Origin: Halanaerobiales bacterium
Lineage (GTDB): Bacteria > Bacillota_F > Halanaerobiia > DY22613
Length of the DNA stretch: 53,399 nucleotides
NCBI GenBank assembly: GCA_023128035.1
Contig: JAGMES010000015.1
Coordinates: 1 to 53,399 of the forward strand
Reading direction: 5' to 3'
Within the stretch, counting starts at the first letter, position 1; each line of letters starts with the position of its first letter. A program made the position numbers and the translations under genes. A model generated the notes under the pieces. It searched no databases, had not been told where the DNA came from, and worked only from the letters and a program-made list of their open reading frames with translations. Shown piece after piece: positions 7,875-16,675 of this stretch.

Positions 7875-7964
7875 TCCTATGCAATTATATGTAATTTAAA
7901 AGAGGAATAAAGAGAAATATGAAAGATATTTGTGTGGAAATTATATTCTGATAGTAAAGTATGG
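7875..7964 (+). promoter_or_regulatory. Recurring intergenic elements (decamers plus ATAG motif)
   Basis: The gap before 8028 holds two abutting decamers, TCCTATGCAA (7875-7884) and TTATATGTAA (7885-7894). GATAGTAAAGTATGG follows at 7950-7964. Close relatives of both elements recur in the gaps at 18.6, 19.8 and 43.3 kb. Their placement in intergenic DNA suggests promoters or operators; no TATA consensus or start site can be fixed by eye. Confidence 0.45.
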
Positions 7965-8027
7965 AAAATGATAATGGGAAAGAAAGGGGATAATGCACCT
8001 ATCTATCCGATAGGTAAATGATTGAAA

Positions 8028-8417
8028 ATGGTAGAGGAAATGAATCTAAAAGGAAAGGGAATATTAGAGAATATAAAAAAGAGGAAAGATAAGTTTGAAT
8101 ATCTCTCAAATCGTATTCTTACTATTAATGAGATGAAAGAAGAGGAATTGGAATGTATTATTATATTTCTAAGAAAAACAGAATTTATAGAATTGATTAA
8201 ACTAATTGGGGAAGTAAGAATGATTCACCTAAGCATTTGGCATGATATGGAAGATCCTAATTGGATGGAAATTTTATTGAATGTATTTACAAAAAGAGAT
8301 ATAGAGGATTTTAGTGACTATGATGATTGGGATGAATACATTACTTCTATTAGAGATAACATAAGAAACATTAATCCCGATTTGTATGATGTAATTACGG
8401 TGGACATAACTGGATAG
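8028..8417 (+). CDS. Unknown protein
   Basis: A 129-residue mixed protein; ATG 8028 is used, while TTG 8022 and ATG 8040 are also open. It is helical at the N-terminus, has a Trp-rich middle (IWHDMEDPNWMEI) and an acidic stretch with repeated Asp-Tyr-Asp-Asp near residue 103. It follows the recurring intergenic elements and so may open a transcription unit. No family recognised. Confidence 0.6.
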   Translation: MVEEMNLKGKGILENIKKRKDKFEYLSNRILTINEMKEEELECIIIFLRKTEFIELIKLIGEVRMIHLSIWHDMEDPNWMEILLNVFTKRDIEDFSDYDDWDEYITSIRDNIRNINPDLYDVITVDITG

Positions 8418-8429
8418 GTGAGGATAAAA

Positions 8430-8690
8430 ATGGATGAAATGGATTTAGATGAAATATTTGATAACTTACGGAAGACTCTTCTCGCTAAGAATCACGACTA
8501 TGGCAATAGTTTTTCTCATTTATATGAAGAATATGGATTAATAAGTTATATTATAAGAATTGATGATAAAATATCAAGATTAAAAACTTTAACTTCTAAT
8601 GATAATTTGGTAAAAGATGAATCAATTAAAGATACACTTACAGATATTGCTGGTTATACAATTTTAGCATTATTAGAATTAGAAAAGTAA
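8430..8690 (+). CDS. DUF1599 / Nmad1 family protein
   Basis: About 86 residues matching the conserved skeleton of DUF1599, also called nucleotide modification associated domain 1: K-HDYGNSF, then IRIDDKISRL, then ESIKDTLTDIAGYTIL. The family is all-helical, related to MazG-type nucleotide pyrophosphohydrolases, and occurs in phages with modified or protected nucleotides. I start it at ATG 8430 because GGTGAGG ends seven bases upstream; GTG 8418 is inside that ribosome binding site. It sits in the same arm as the dUTPase-fold protein, NrdD and methyltransferases, consistent with nucleotide-pool control. Confidence 0.8.
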   Translation: MDEMDLDEIFDNLRKTLLAKNHDYGNSFSHLYEEYGLISYIIRIDDKISRLKTLTSNDNLVKDESIKDTLTDIAGYTILALLELEK

Positions 8691-8702
8691 GGAGAAGAAA
8701 AT

Positions 8703-9257
8703 ATGAGCACAAAGATATATACAGCATATAGATTCCCCAAAGAATTGGGATTATTTAATGTGATGTCTAAGATTTATGAAGATGGATTAGAAGTAGTAAT
8801 TCAACGGATGCGGAAATACTATAACATATTAATAATAGAACAAGGGAAAACAATAGATGAAGCACATGAAGTAATTATTAAATATTATAAAGAAGCAGTT
8901 GTTTCTTCTGAAAGGAATCCACTTAATTTTGATATGAAAATTGGAATACATGAATATGAAGAATATTATTATATAATTCCTTATGGTGAAATGGATTATG
9001 AGCAATGGGATTTTCTTGATGATAATTTACAATTAGAGGATTTTGCTTATTGGAATAATACTGACAAACCAAAAGAAATAACCAATGATGAATGGGATGA
9101 GCGAGAACGAATATGGAATGCTATGTTTGATACGAAATGGATAGAAAAACAATTGATTCTTGTGATTAGTGAATATGATGATTTTTGGAGAATAAGTCCT
9201 TGGTTAGATTTAAAAAGAGAAGAATATAAAAAAGAGAAAGAGAAAAATAATGTTTGA
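8703..9257 (+). CDS. Unknown phage-type protein
   Basis: A 184-residue protein with an ideal AAGGAGAAGAAAAT leader. It opens with STKIYTAYRFPK and has a long helix, an acidic Tyr-rich centre and a Trp-rich second half, ending in a Lys/Glu tail. Proteins beginning in this way are frequent in large phages, but I cannot name a family. The stop overlaps the next start. Probably soluble and cytoplasmic; function unknown. Confidence 0.6.
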   Translation: MSTKIYTAYRFPKELGLFNVMSKIYEDGLEVVIQRMRKYYNILIIEQGKTIDEAHEVIIKYYKEAVVSSERNPLNFDMKIGIHEYEEYYYIIPYGEMDYEQWDFLDDNLQLEDFAYWNNTDKPKEITNDEWDERERIWNAMFDTKWIEKQLILVISEYDDFWRISPWLDLKREEYKKEKEKNNV

Positions 9258-9516
9258 GAAAGAAGATAACATATTCATCAAAAAAATAAATAGTAACATA
9301 CTACGAGCAAATAAAGCAATTGGATTATCTAAAATAGAATATCTAAATAAGGTAATAAAAGCATCTGTATTCTTATCAATAGCATTATACATTAGAAAGG
9401 ATTACACTCATAGCATTGAATATATTAACACTGCGGAAAATGCTGGTAATGAGATAATAATTATAATTAAGCAAATGAAAGAACGTGTTCTGAAGGAGAA
9501 AAAAGATAAAAGATGA
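9250..9516 (+). CDS. Unknown small helical protein
   Basis: An 88-residue protein overlapping both neighbours by a few bases, so it sits inside a translationally coupled run. Predicted almost entirely helical, with a hydrophobic middle (VFLSIALYI, about 40-48) and a strongly basic C-terminus. The central helices resemble a small helical-repeat unit. No family recognised. Confidence 0.55.
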   Translation: MFEKEDNIFIKKINSNILRANKAIGLSKIEYLNKVIKASVFLSIALYIRKDYTHSIEYINTAENAGNEIIIIIKQMKERVLKEKKDKR

Positions 9517-9848
9517 AAACGTTAAGTGTTAAGGAAATAGAAGAGGCTTTTGATGAAGTACACAACACAGGATTTGCAATGGCAAAACGTAAATTTATGG
9601 ATGCAGTAAGGGAGAAGGCTAAAAATACTATAATTGCTGAATTAAATTTTTTGGGAATGCATAAATTAATTGAAGTTCCTGAAAATTTACCATCAGAATA
9701 TCGAATTATTTTGCCGGGTCATAATTTTGGATTAGATGATGAATGTAATAATGTTCGCACTGATAAAAGTATTACTCTTATGTTCAGGAGAGGTACTCAA
9801 AAATATGATAGGAGTAAATATCAATATGAATATTATAATTTTGAGTAG
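9513..9848 (+). CDS. Unknown protein
   Basis: A 111-residue protein whose ATG overlaps the previous stop (ATGA). The N-terminal half is helical and basic. The C-terminal half looks beta-rich, with ILPGHNFGLDDEC around residues 66-78 and a Tyr-rich tail. No family recognised. It belongs to the same packed run as the dUTPase-fold gene that follows. Confidence 0.55.
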   Translation: MKTLSVKEIEEAFDEVHNTGFAMAKRKFMDAVREKAKNTIIAELNFLGMHKLIEVPENLPSEYRIILPGHNFGLDDECNNVRTDKSITLMFRRGTQKYDRSKYQYEYYNFE

Positions 9849-9885
9849 TGATTTATATGAAGTATGATACAAAAGAGGAAATGAT

Positions 9886-10440
9886 GTGAAAACTGATTTT
9901 AAGATAGAATCTCGTTGTAATAATGGAATTCAAGAATTAAGTGAATATTTAACGCTTGAGAAAGAAGTTGGGTGGGAAGCGCTTCAATTAGATTATGATA
10001 ATAGTGGAAAGGCATATTGGATATACTTCAAGAAAATACATTTTGAGGATAAGAAAGCTGATAATGTTTTATCAGAAAAAGACATTCGATATGAAGGGGA
10101 ACTACAGCGTAAATCAAATAATAGAGCAGGATTTGATATTGTTCAACATGAAGAACTCTTGATTCCATCAAGGCAAATTACTAAAATAAAAACTAACATA
10201 AGATTCTCGAATGGAATAGGAAATAATTTTGCTTTAGTAACTTTACGAAGTTTTTATCAAGATTCACGTTTATTGATGCCAAGTGTAGGAATTTTAGATT
10301 CTGATTATACAGATTATCTATTCATAACAGTTTTTAACTCAAGTTATTGCTCTCTTAAAATTAATAAGGGTGAACGATTGGCTCAGTTGGTATTTATTAA
10401 AAATAATGATATTGAATTAATAAGGAGAGTAGAAAAATGA
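9886..10440 (+). CDS. dut: dUTPase / dCTP deaminase fold protein
   Basis: Trimeric dUTPase-superfamily protein expected to hydrolyse dUTP (or deaminate dCTP), keeping uracil out of DNA. Motif 1 is AGFDI (81-85), a motif 2-like Arg-Ser pair is at 121-122, motif 3 GILDSDY (135-141) holds the catalytic Asp region, and motif 4 is KGERLAQLVF (161-170). It differs from standard enzymes: about 70 extra residues lie before motif 1, and the Gly-rich C-terminal motif 5 is missing. Activity is therefore likely but not certain. The start is GTG 9886 with GAGGAAAT just upstream. It overlaps the next gene by ATGA and precedes NrdD by one gene, making a dNTP-supply group. Confidence 0.75.
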   Translation: MKTDFKIESRCNNGIQELSEYLTLEKEVGWEALQLDYDNSGKAYWIYFKKIHFEDKKADNVLSEKDIRYEGELQRKSNNRAGFDIVQHEELLIPSRQITKIKTNIRFSNGIGNNFALVTLRSFYQDSRLLMPSVGILDSDYTDYLFITVFNSSYCSLKINKGERLAQLVFIKNNDIELIRRVEK

Positions 10441-10982
10441 AAAACGAGAATAAAGTTGATGAAGGGGATATGCAAAATAATAATGAACCTGTGGAAAGGA
10501 AATGGAAAGCTTCCAAGTTAGCAATGCAAACAGCAGTACGGGCATGGTGTGAACCGAGTACTGAAAATATCGTAATGATTCCAGAACTAGCAGAGGAATT
10601 TGCTATCATACTCGATAATATTTGGGATAAACCTTGGCTGGGTAATGGAACCAACAGGGAATTAATAGAAGAAATAACCACAAGATTAGAAATAGATGGA
10701 AAATTAGATTATAAAACGGTAGATGAATTTAAAACCACAGATGATTTAGTTCCGCAAGATGAAGAAAGAAGAGATGAATTAAGGGAATTTGCAGAAGAAG
10801 TGTCAGTACTCCCTCTGTATATAGCTGAAGGTGATCCAGATACAACTATTTCAAAGGAAGTTATTATTTGTTCTGAAATTAGTGGTGGAGCTCACTTCAT
10901 AAATGGTATGCCAAGAGAATTAAGTTTGGTTAGAAAACTTTTAAATGGAAAGGAATATAAAAGAAGGTATTACAGCCTTTAG
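10437..10982 (+). CDS. Unknown acidic protein between dUTPase-fold gene and NrdD
   Basis: A 181-residue protein coupled to the dUTPase-fold gene by ATGA and ending two bases before NrdD. The first 20 residues are acidic and probably disordered. A helical core with several Trp (KWKASKLAM, LDNIWDKPWLG) follows, then an acidic linker and a final alpha/beta part. Position suggests a role in nucleotide supply or replication, but no motif proves it. Confidence 0.55.
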   Translation: MKNENKVDEGDMQNNNEPVERKWKASKLAMQTAVRAWCEPSTENIVMIPELAEEFAIILDNIWDKPWLGNGTNRELIEEITTRLEIDGKLDYKTVDEFKTTDDLVPQDEERRDELREFAEEVSVLPLYIAEGDPDTTISKEVIICSEISGGAHFINGMPRELSLVRKLLNGKEYKRRYYSL

Positions 10983-10984
10983 GT

Positions 10985-13690
10985 ATGAAATATAAAATGG
11001 GTTCAGATTTAGAAAATCTCAGATTAAATTCTCAAAAAATAATTGATTCTTATATAGATAAATCAGATTGGCGGGCGAAAGAAAATGCTAATATGTCATT
11101 TTCATTTTCAGGATTAATGTTACATTCGGCGGGGACGATAATGGCACATTATGCTTTGAAAAAGATGTATCCTTCTCGAATTGCTAAAGCACATTATGAT
11201 GGTGAAATTCATTTACATGATCTTTCTGCACCAATTATTCCCTATTGTTTTTTAGGGGAAACCTTGATTGTTACACCATATGGAATTAAAAAAATAAAGG
11301 ATATTAATATTGATGACATAGTAATTACATATAACGAAACTACTAAATTGTTTGAAGATGGTAAAGTTATTAATACTATGAATCGTTGTGTACATGATTA
11401 TATCGAAATAACTTTTGAATCCATATACAAATCAGATTCAAAAAAACATAAAAATCTCATAAATGTTACCAAGGAACATCCATTTTTAACAAATTCTGGT
11501 TGGAAGATTGCGAAAAATTTAAATGTTGGTGATGAATTGTTACACATAAGTAATCGTACATATCGTAGTATTAAAACAGAACATGGGATGCCAGAAGGAT
11601 TTTATAGATTAACCCCCAGTCAATTAGAAGAACGAAGCAATAAACTTAGAGAAAATGGTACATACGATTCTTTTTCGGAAAAAATGAAAAAGAATAATCC
11701 TATGTTTAGCAAAGAAACTGTTGAAAGAATGCGACAAACTCAAATACAGAAAATAAAAGATTATTATATAAAACATCCCGAAATAAACAATAGTAGATTG
11801 TATCCGATTGAGTTTAATTACACAATAAAAGAAAAAATCAGAAATATGTATAATCGTGTTTGTGTTAGTTGCGGAAAAAATGAAGTTGATAACGGACAAA
11901 AATTATCGGTTCATCACATTGATGAAGATAAACATAATAACACTATTGAAAATTTAATTCCGTTATGCAAATCGTGTCATGGTAAAATACAATATCATCC
12001 AATTGCTAATGGATGGCGATACACAAATGGACTTAAGATATTGAAAATTATTGTTAAAAAGCTTCCGATTGATCAATATGTTAAAGTATATAATATAGAA
12101 GTAAATCCTAATAATACATATATTGCAAATCGCTTAATTGTACATAATTGTGTAGGTCATTCTCTCCGTTCTGTTTTAACAGATGGATTAGTAGGTGTTG
12201 GTCATATAGAATCGAAACCAGCAAAACATTTTGGTTCAGTACTTTTACAGTTAGTAAATTATCTTGGCATGTCACAACATGAATTCGCGGGAGCGAATGC
12301 ATTTAGCTCACTAGATACTTATCTAGCTCCATTTATTGCTTACGATAAACTCAAACCAAAAGAAGTTAAACAATCACTTCAAGAATTTATTTTTAATTTA
12401 AATACTACAAGTAGGTGGGGTGGACAACTTAATTTTAGTAATTGCAGTTTAGACTGGATTCCAGCTTCTGATCTTGCAGATCAATATGTAGTTGTGGGAG
12501 GAGGGATCAAGAAAGATAAATATAGTGATTTTATAGATGAACAAGAATCCTTTAATAATGCTCTTATGGATATTTTTATTGGTGGGGATAAAAATAATCG
12601 TCCGTTTACATTCCCAATCCCCACAATCAATTTAACTAAAGATTTTCCCTGGAAATCCGATTTGAGTTTTAAATTATTTGAAGTTACCGCTAAATATGGA
12701 TTACCTTATTTTGATAATTATATTAATGCTTTGAAGCCCGGCAGTGCGAGAGCAATGTGTTGCCATTTGCGTATTCCGCTTGACGAACTTCGAGAAAAAG
12801 GTGGTGGTGGACTTTTTGGGGCTGGAGAAAATTGTGGTTCAGTGGGTGTGGTCTCAATTAATCTGAATAGAATTGGCTATCTTGCAAAAGATGAAAGTGA
12901 TTTCTTTAGAATACTTGATATCGAACTGGGATATGCAAAAGATTCTTTGGAAATAAAAAGAAAGAGCATATTAGAATCTATTGCAATCGGATTACTTCCT
13001 TTAGTAAATCATTATATTGTAAATATGGATCATTTCTTTTCTGTGATTGGTATAGTAGGAATGCATGATGGACTATTAAATTTTATAGGACGTGGAATTA
13101 ATGAAGAAGATGGTCGTCAATTTGCTATTAAAGCTATGAATCATATAAGAAAAAGATTGGTTGAATTTCAGGAAGAAACAGGAAATTTGTTTGCATTAGA
13201 AGCTACGCCTGCTGAAGGAAGTTCATATCGCCTTGCTCGTTTAGATAGAAAACTTTATCCTGATATTAGAATTCAAAATATGGAATTGGGTGGTGATGAA
13301 CCATATCTTGTAAATTCCACTCAGCTTCCTGTTGGTTTTACTGATGATCCTTTTGAAGCATTAGAATTACAAGAAGAATTGCAATCATTATATAATTCTG
13401 GAACATGCTTTCATATATTTATTGGCGAAACGGAATCTGTTCAGCCAGAAATTGTTCAAAAGGTTATAAAAACAGTTGCTACTAAATATAAAATTCCAAC
13501 TTTTACCTGGACTCCAACGTTTTCGATTTGTCCAAATTGCGGATTATTACATGGAGAAGTTTATAAATGTCCAAAATGTAATTCGAAAACAGAAGTTTAT
13601 TCTAGAGTTGTCGGATACTTAAGACCAGTTTCACAATGGAATAAAGGTAAACAAGCTGAATTTAAAGACAGGAAGCTATTTCATATTTAA
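10985..13690 (+). CDS. nrdD: Anaerobic (class III) ribonucleoside-triphosphate reductase, intein-containing
   Basis: Reduces ribonucleoside triphosphates to deoxy forms with a glycyl radical under anoxic conditions. The 901-residue precursor loses a 301-residue intein to leave about 600, normal for NrdD. Visible features: HLHD near residue 76, the active-site CVGHSL segment beginning at Cys389, NFSNCS near 483, a C-terminal zinc knob (Cys849, 852, 862, 865) and the radical loop RVVGYLRPV with Gly877. No NrdG activase is seen nearby; the radical SAM protein at 15528 is not of that type, so activation may rely on the host enzyme. Presence of NrdD implies an anaerobic host. Confidence 0.95.
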   Translation: MKYKMGSDLENLRLNSQKIIDSYIDKSDWRAKENANMSFSFSGLMLHSAGTIMAHYALKKMYPSRIAKAHYDGEIHLHDLSAPIIPYCFLGETLIVTPYGIKKIKDINIDDIVITYNETTKLFEDGKVINTMNRCVHDYIEITFESIYKSDSKKHKNLINVTKEHPFLTNSGWKIAKNLNVGDELLHISNRTYRSIKTEHGMPEGFYRLTPSQLEERSNKLRENGTYDSFSEKMKKNNPMFSKETVERMRQTQIQKIKDYYIKHPEINNSRLYPIEFNYTIKEKIRNMYNRVCVSCGKNEVDNGQKLSVHHIDEDKHNNTIENLIPLCKSCHGKIQYHPIANGWRYTNGLKILKIIVKKLPIDQYVKVYNIEVNPNNTYIANRLIVHNCVGHSLRSVLTDGLVGVGHIESKPAKHFGSVLLQLVNYLGMSQHEFAGANAFSSLDTYLAPFIAYDKLKPKEVKQSLQEFIFNLNTTSRWGGQLNFSNCSLDWIPASDLADQYVVVGGGIKKDKYSDFIDEQESFNNALMDIFIGGDKNNRPFTFPIPTINLTKDFPWKSDLSFKLFEVTAKYGLPYFDNYINALKPGSARAMCCHLRIPLDELREKGGGGLFGAGENCGSVGVVSINLNRIGYLAKDESDFFRILDIELGYAKDSLEIKRKSILESIAIGLLPLVNHYIVNMDHFFSVIGIVGMHDGLLNFIGRGINEEDGRQFAIKAMNHIRKRLVEFQEETGNLFALEATPAEGSSYRLARLDRKLYPDIRIQNMELGGDEPYLVNSTQLPVGFTDDPFEALELQEELQSLYNSGTCFHIFIGETESVQPEIVQKVIKTVATKYKIPTFTWTPTFSICPNCGLLHGEVYKCPKCNSKTEVYSRVVGYLRPVSQWNKGKQAEFKDRKLFHI
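11246..12148 (+). mobile_element. Intein with HNH endonuclease inside NrdD
   Basis: Residues 88-388 of the NrdD precursor. It begins at Cys88 (block A, CFLGETLIVTPYG) and ends in VHN before Cys389 as the +1 residue, so all splicing residues are present. Instead of LAGLIDADG it carries an HNH domain: CVSC (from residue 293), HHIDED (from 310), an Asn-rich loop and CKSC. A stretch with NNPMF and basic residues near 236 looks like a NUMOD3-type DNA-binding motif. The +1 Cys is the NrdD active-site cysteine, so unspliced enzyme must be dead. Confidence 0.9.
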
Positions 13691-13791
13691 TTTGATAATA
13701 AAGTTGGAAGAAGTAAAAAATGCGATTGGAAATAAGATTTTTGGGATGGTATTTTATTATCGCAATTAATGTTTTTAGGGGGATATAAAAA

Positions 13792-14601
13792 ATGAAGAAA
13801 GATTATGTAAATAAGGAAGAGGGATTAGAATTTCATAAGGAAAAACTAAAAGAACAATTAGAACCACTCTTTACTGATTGGATGTCAGGTAGTGCTACTC
13901 TTCAGAATATGACAGTAGTTTGGAGGATTATCTCCGAAGATATTGAGAATTCCATTATAGATCCTGATCAAATAGTAAACAAAGAGATTTCTAAAGAGTA
14001 TGATAAAATAACTTCTGAACTAATTGATAAAAAGAAAATATATAATTATAAACAAAATGTTCCTGAATATATTGTTGAGGATATTCTTAAAGAAATAGAT
14101 TTGTTATTAGAATTGAAGGCTGTTGATTTAAATTCATATGATTATGATATGGATATAGACGGAACATATAAAAAATTAGTAGAAGAATATAGAAATAAGT
14201 TTTATTCTATTCTTGTAAAGCGGGGAGTTACTAAATGGTTATTAGTAAGAAAACTTCTCATTAGATTGAAGAAGAAATATTCTGAAAAAGCAAAAGCTCT
14301 CCAAAATGTTATAAATTACAATAGGAAGTTATACAGAAAAAACTCAAGTTATGATATGGGAACACGAACTTATTACAGAAAAAGTAATTTGTCTTCTAAG
14401 GAATTCTGGAAAATGCAAGGAGAATTGAAAGCATATAGTAAGATTCGAGAGGAATTATACTTATTATGCAATTCCCCAAGATGGGTAATATGGAATTGGA
14501 AAGGCATTGGTCTTATTGATTTTGTAGGAATGAAGCATTCCCTAAAGAAAAGATGGATAAAGTTTTATAATGAATTAAGAGAATTAAGATTTCTAAAGTA
14601 A
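13792..14601 (+). CDS. Unknown helical protein
   Basis: A 269-residue, highly charged, mostly helical protein with long Lys/Glu-rich stretches, including a basic segment KWLLVRKLLIRLKKKYSEKAK near 150-170 that could form a coiled coil or bind nucleic acid. GGGGGATAT precedes ATG 13792. It begins about 100 bases after NrdD, the largest gap in this run. No family recognised. Confidence 0.6.
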   Translation: MKKDYVNKEEGLEFHKEKLKEQLEPLFTDWMSGSATLQNMTVVWRIISEDIENSIIDPDQIVNKEISKEYDKITSELIDKKKIYNYKQNVPEYIVEDILKEIDLLLELKAVDLNSYDYDMDIDGTYKKLVEEYRNKFYSILVKRGVTKWLLVRKLLIRLKKKYSEKAKALQNVINYNRKLYRKNSSYDMGTRTYYRKSNLSSKEFWKMQGELKAYSKIREELYLLCNSPRWVIWNWKGIGLIDFVGMKHSLKKRWIKFYNELRELRFLK

Positions 14602-14615
14602 TATGGAGTGAGGAA

Positions 14616-14843
14616 ATGAGAGATATAATTGAGAATTTAAGAGTATCTATGATAGAGATTAGAACTGAGAATCGAAATATTAGGAAGGTTATTCTTGGTG
14701 TAAAAAGTATGATGAAGCTAAGAACAGAGTCGGGACCGTTTCAATCCCTTAGAACTGAGTGTGAATCCGATTATATATTTGGAATACCTATAAAAGTAAT
14801 GGATATTTTACCAAAAAATTATATAGGAGTTGAAATGGAATGA
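14616..14843 (+). CDS. Unknown small basic protein
   Basis: A 75-residue protein with GGAGTGAGGAA just before ATG 14616. The first half is a basic amphipathic helix (RTENRNIRKVILGVKS) and the second half may be a small beta hairpin. The end overlaps the next ATG by ATGA. No family recognised. Confidence 0.5.
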   Translation: MRDIIENLRVSMIEIRTENRNIRKVILGVKSMMKLRTESGPFQSLRTECESDYIFGIPIKVMDILPKNYIGVEME

Positions 14844-15274
14844 GTGATATAAAAGAATTAAAAGTGGAAATAATTGAGCATGTAAAGGCAATATGGATAG
14901 ATAGTTTTGAACAAACAAATATTCCTGTTCCAGATTTTAAAATTAAATTAGAAACTGAAACAAAATTTTTAGCTGATAGGATTATATTGAGTTGTTATTT
15001 ACCTTCTTCTCTAATTTCAAAAGAAGCAAGTGAAACAGTAGAAGAATATCTTTATTATCCTATTAATTTATTTAATTATATTAAAATGGTTATCAAGAAT
15101 AAATTACCAACTTTACTTAGTAAGCACATAAAAGTGAATAATGAAGAAATAGCTGTTAGAAAAAGAGTAACCATTAATAACATAGGAGTTCACCCTTCCC
15201 ATTTTGACATAAAAAGTTCATCATCTAAAATATATTACGTGTCCAGTGGTAATAAAAGAAAGGAAGGAGAATGA
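14840..15274 (+). CDS. Unknown protein
   Basis: A 144-residue protein coupled to both neighbours by ATGA overlaps. Mixed alpha/beta: an N-terminal helix, a central strand-rich part with Ser-Cys-Tyr-Leu and a Tyr-rich helix, then a basic region. The overlap with a membrane protein gene suggests joint expression, but no motif gives a function. Confidence 0.55.
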   Translation: MSDIKELKVEIIEHVKAIWIDSFEQTNIPVPDFKIKLETETKFLADRIILSCYLPSSLISKEASETVEEYLYYPINLFNYIKMVIKNKLPTLLSKHIKVNNEEIAVRKRVTINNIGVHPSHFDIKSSSSKIYYVSSGNKRKEGE

Positions 15275-15495
15275 TATTTGAAATAATAAAAATTATAGCA
15301 ATAATATTATCCATATCAGGGGCTATTTTAGTAGCTTCTAAATTACAAAAACTACGGTTGATAGGTTTCATCATATGGATATTTGCAAATACAATTTGGT
15401 TAGTTAATTCTCTTACCTATAAAGATTATGTCCAAAGTATATTATGGCTTACGTACCTTATTATATGTATAAAGGGCATATATTCTAATAACTAA
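15271..15495 (+). CDS. Small membrane protein, three TM segments
   Basis: A 74-residue protein with three hydrophobic spans, at about residues 3-22, 28-46 and 52-70, joined by very short loops. The Trp-Asn-rich second span and conserved-looking KGIYSNN end resemble single-bundle membrane proteins found in phages that look like fragments of small-molecule transporters (PnuC or PQ-loop type). Transport activity is not shown. ATGA overlap with the preceding gene. Confidence 0.6.
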   Translation: MIFEIIKIIAIILSISGAILVASKLQKLRLIGFIIWIFANTIWLVNSLTYKDYVQSILWLTYLIICIKGIYSNN

Positions 15496-15527
15496 TTATA
15501 TTATTTTCTATTTTAAGAGCGATTAAA

Positions 15528-16409
15528 ATGGTTCAGGTATTATTAATTGATCTGGATAGTAAACAAGAAAATTTATATCTCATGCAGCTCTCAGCTTATC
15601 ATAAAGCAAAAGGTGATGTTGTTCTTCTTAATAAACGAGACGATCCTGATATAGTTTATATAAGTTGTTTGTTCAAAAAGAACAGAGCCAAAGCATTGGG
15701 TATAGCAAAAATGTTTCCTAATACAAAAGTTGAAGTGGGAGGAACAGGAATAAACTTTATGGCGGGCAATTTAAAAATTTCGAAACTAAAACCAGATTAT
15801 GATTTATATCCAAGTAAAGTTTCTCTCGGAAGAACCACATGGGGGTGCATAAGAAAATGTGGGTGGTGTTGTGTTTCTAAGAAAGAAGGTGATTTCAAGA
15901 GATGGCAACACGTTTCAGAATTTTATGATGAACGATTCGATACGGTTTATTTATTAGATAATAATATTCTTATTGATGAGAATTGGTTTTATGAAAATGC
16001 TACCTTTATCTGCGAACACAGATTAAAAGTGAGAGAGGGGGGAATGGATATTAGATTACTCACACCAAAAATCGTAAAGAAGTTAAGGGAGATAACTTTT
16101 GAGGGGATGCTTCATTTCGCATGGGATCAGATGATAGATGAAAGAAAAGTAATAAAGGGATTACGAATATTAAAGGATGGTGGATTTAATACTAGAAGAG
16201 AAATTTCAATTTATGTTCTTACAAATTATAATACAACAAGAGAAGAAGATATTTATCGCTGTGAAACATTAAGAAATCTAAATACAAATCCATTCGTAAT
16301 GACTTTTGAAGATAATCACAAAGCAGATAGATGGCATAAAAAATTGGCAAGGCAGGTAAATCGAAAGGCTATATTTTGGTCAGATATGTGGAAAGATAAT
16401 TTGGTGTGA
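15528..16409 (+). CDS. Radical SAM protein
   Basis: A 293-residue radical SAM enzyme. The iron-sulfur cluster motif is CIRKCGWC (Cys107, 111, 114), preceded by VGGTGINF (70-77), which looks like the end of a cobalamin-binding-type or methylthiotransferase-type N-terminal domain. The SAM barrel follows, with GGMDIRLLTP-type strands. No C-terminal SPASM or TRAM domain is visible. The substrate cannot be told. It is not NrdG-like despite the proximity to NrdD, because NrdG is shorter and has its cluster motif near the N-terminus. Similar stand-alone radical SAM proteins occur in viruses of anaerobes. Likely cytoplasmic and oxygen-sensitive. Confidence 0.8.
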   Translation: MVQVLLIDLDSKQENLYLMQLSAYHKAKGDVVLLNKRDDPDIVYISCLFKKNRAKALGIAKMFPNTKVEVGGTGINFMAGNLKISKLKPDYDLYPSKVSLGRTTWGCIRKCGWCCVSKKEGDFKRWQHVSEFYDERFDTVYLLDNNILIDENWFYENATFICEHRLKVREGGMDIRLLTPKIVKKLREITFEGMLHFAWDQMIDERKVIKGLRILKDGGFNTRREISIYVLTNYNTTREEDIYRCETLRNLNTNPFVMTFEDNHKADRWHKKLARQVNRKAIFWSDMWKDNLV

Positions 16410-16440
16410 TTAAAGATTAAAAGTTTAGAAACAAATAATT

Positions 16441-16623
16441 ATGAGTAAAAAGAAAAGGCATTTAAGAGAAAAGAAAGAGTGGGATAAGAAACACATAAAA
16501 CATAATCCCAAAGAGTATGAAAGTTATAATTTAGATGAGATTAAAAAGAGAAAGGAAATTATCAGAAAAAGACATACATCAAATAAATATCGCATAATAG
16601 ATGACGATGAATTTTTGGATTAA
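16441..16623 (+). CDS. Unknown small basic protein
   Basis: A 60-residue protein in which more than a third of residues are Lys or Arg, ending in an acidic tail (DDDEFLD). It could bind nucleic acid. No clear ribosome binding site precedes ATG 16441, so translation may be leaderless or weak. No family recognised. Confidence 0.45.
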   Translation: MSKKKRHLREKKEWDKKHIKHNPKEYESYNLDEIKKRKEIIRKRHTSNKYRIIDDDEFLD

Positions 16624-16675
16624 ATAATTTTAATAGAATCTGATAAGCGGGGTTTTTAATTCATATAGTAGAGAG

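Noticed and set aside
7932..8021. 29-codon GTG frame (WKLYSDSKVW...) in the gap before 8028
   Set aside because: Reads like protein, but has no good start or ribosome binding site and overlaps the recurring motif; possibly a remnant, not called.
13721..13789. 22-codon frame (MRLEIRFLGWYF...) with a hydrophobic stretch after NrdD
   Set aside because: Too short and without a convincing ribosome binding site; the AT-rich gap gives such frames by chance.
15528..16409. Candidate NrdG activase for the class III reductase
   Set aside because: NrdG has its CxxxCxxC near the N-terminus in about 150-230 residues. Here the motif is at residue 107 after a GGTG domain, so it is another radical SAM type.
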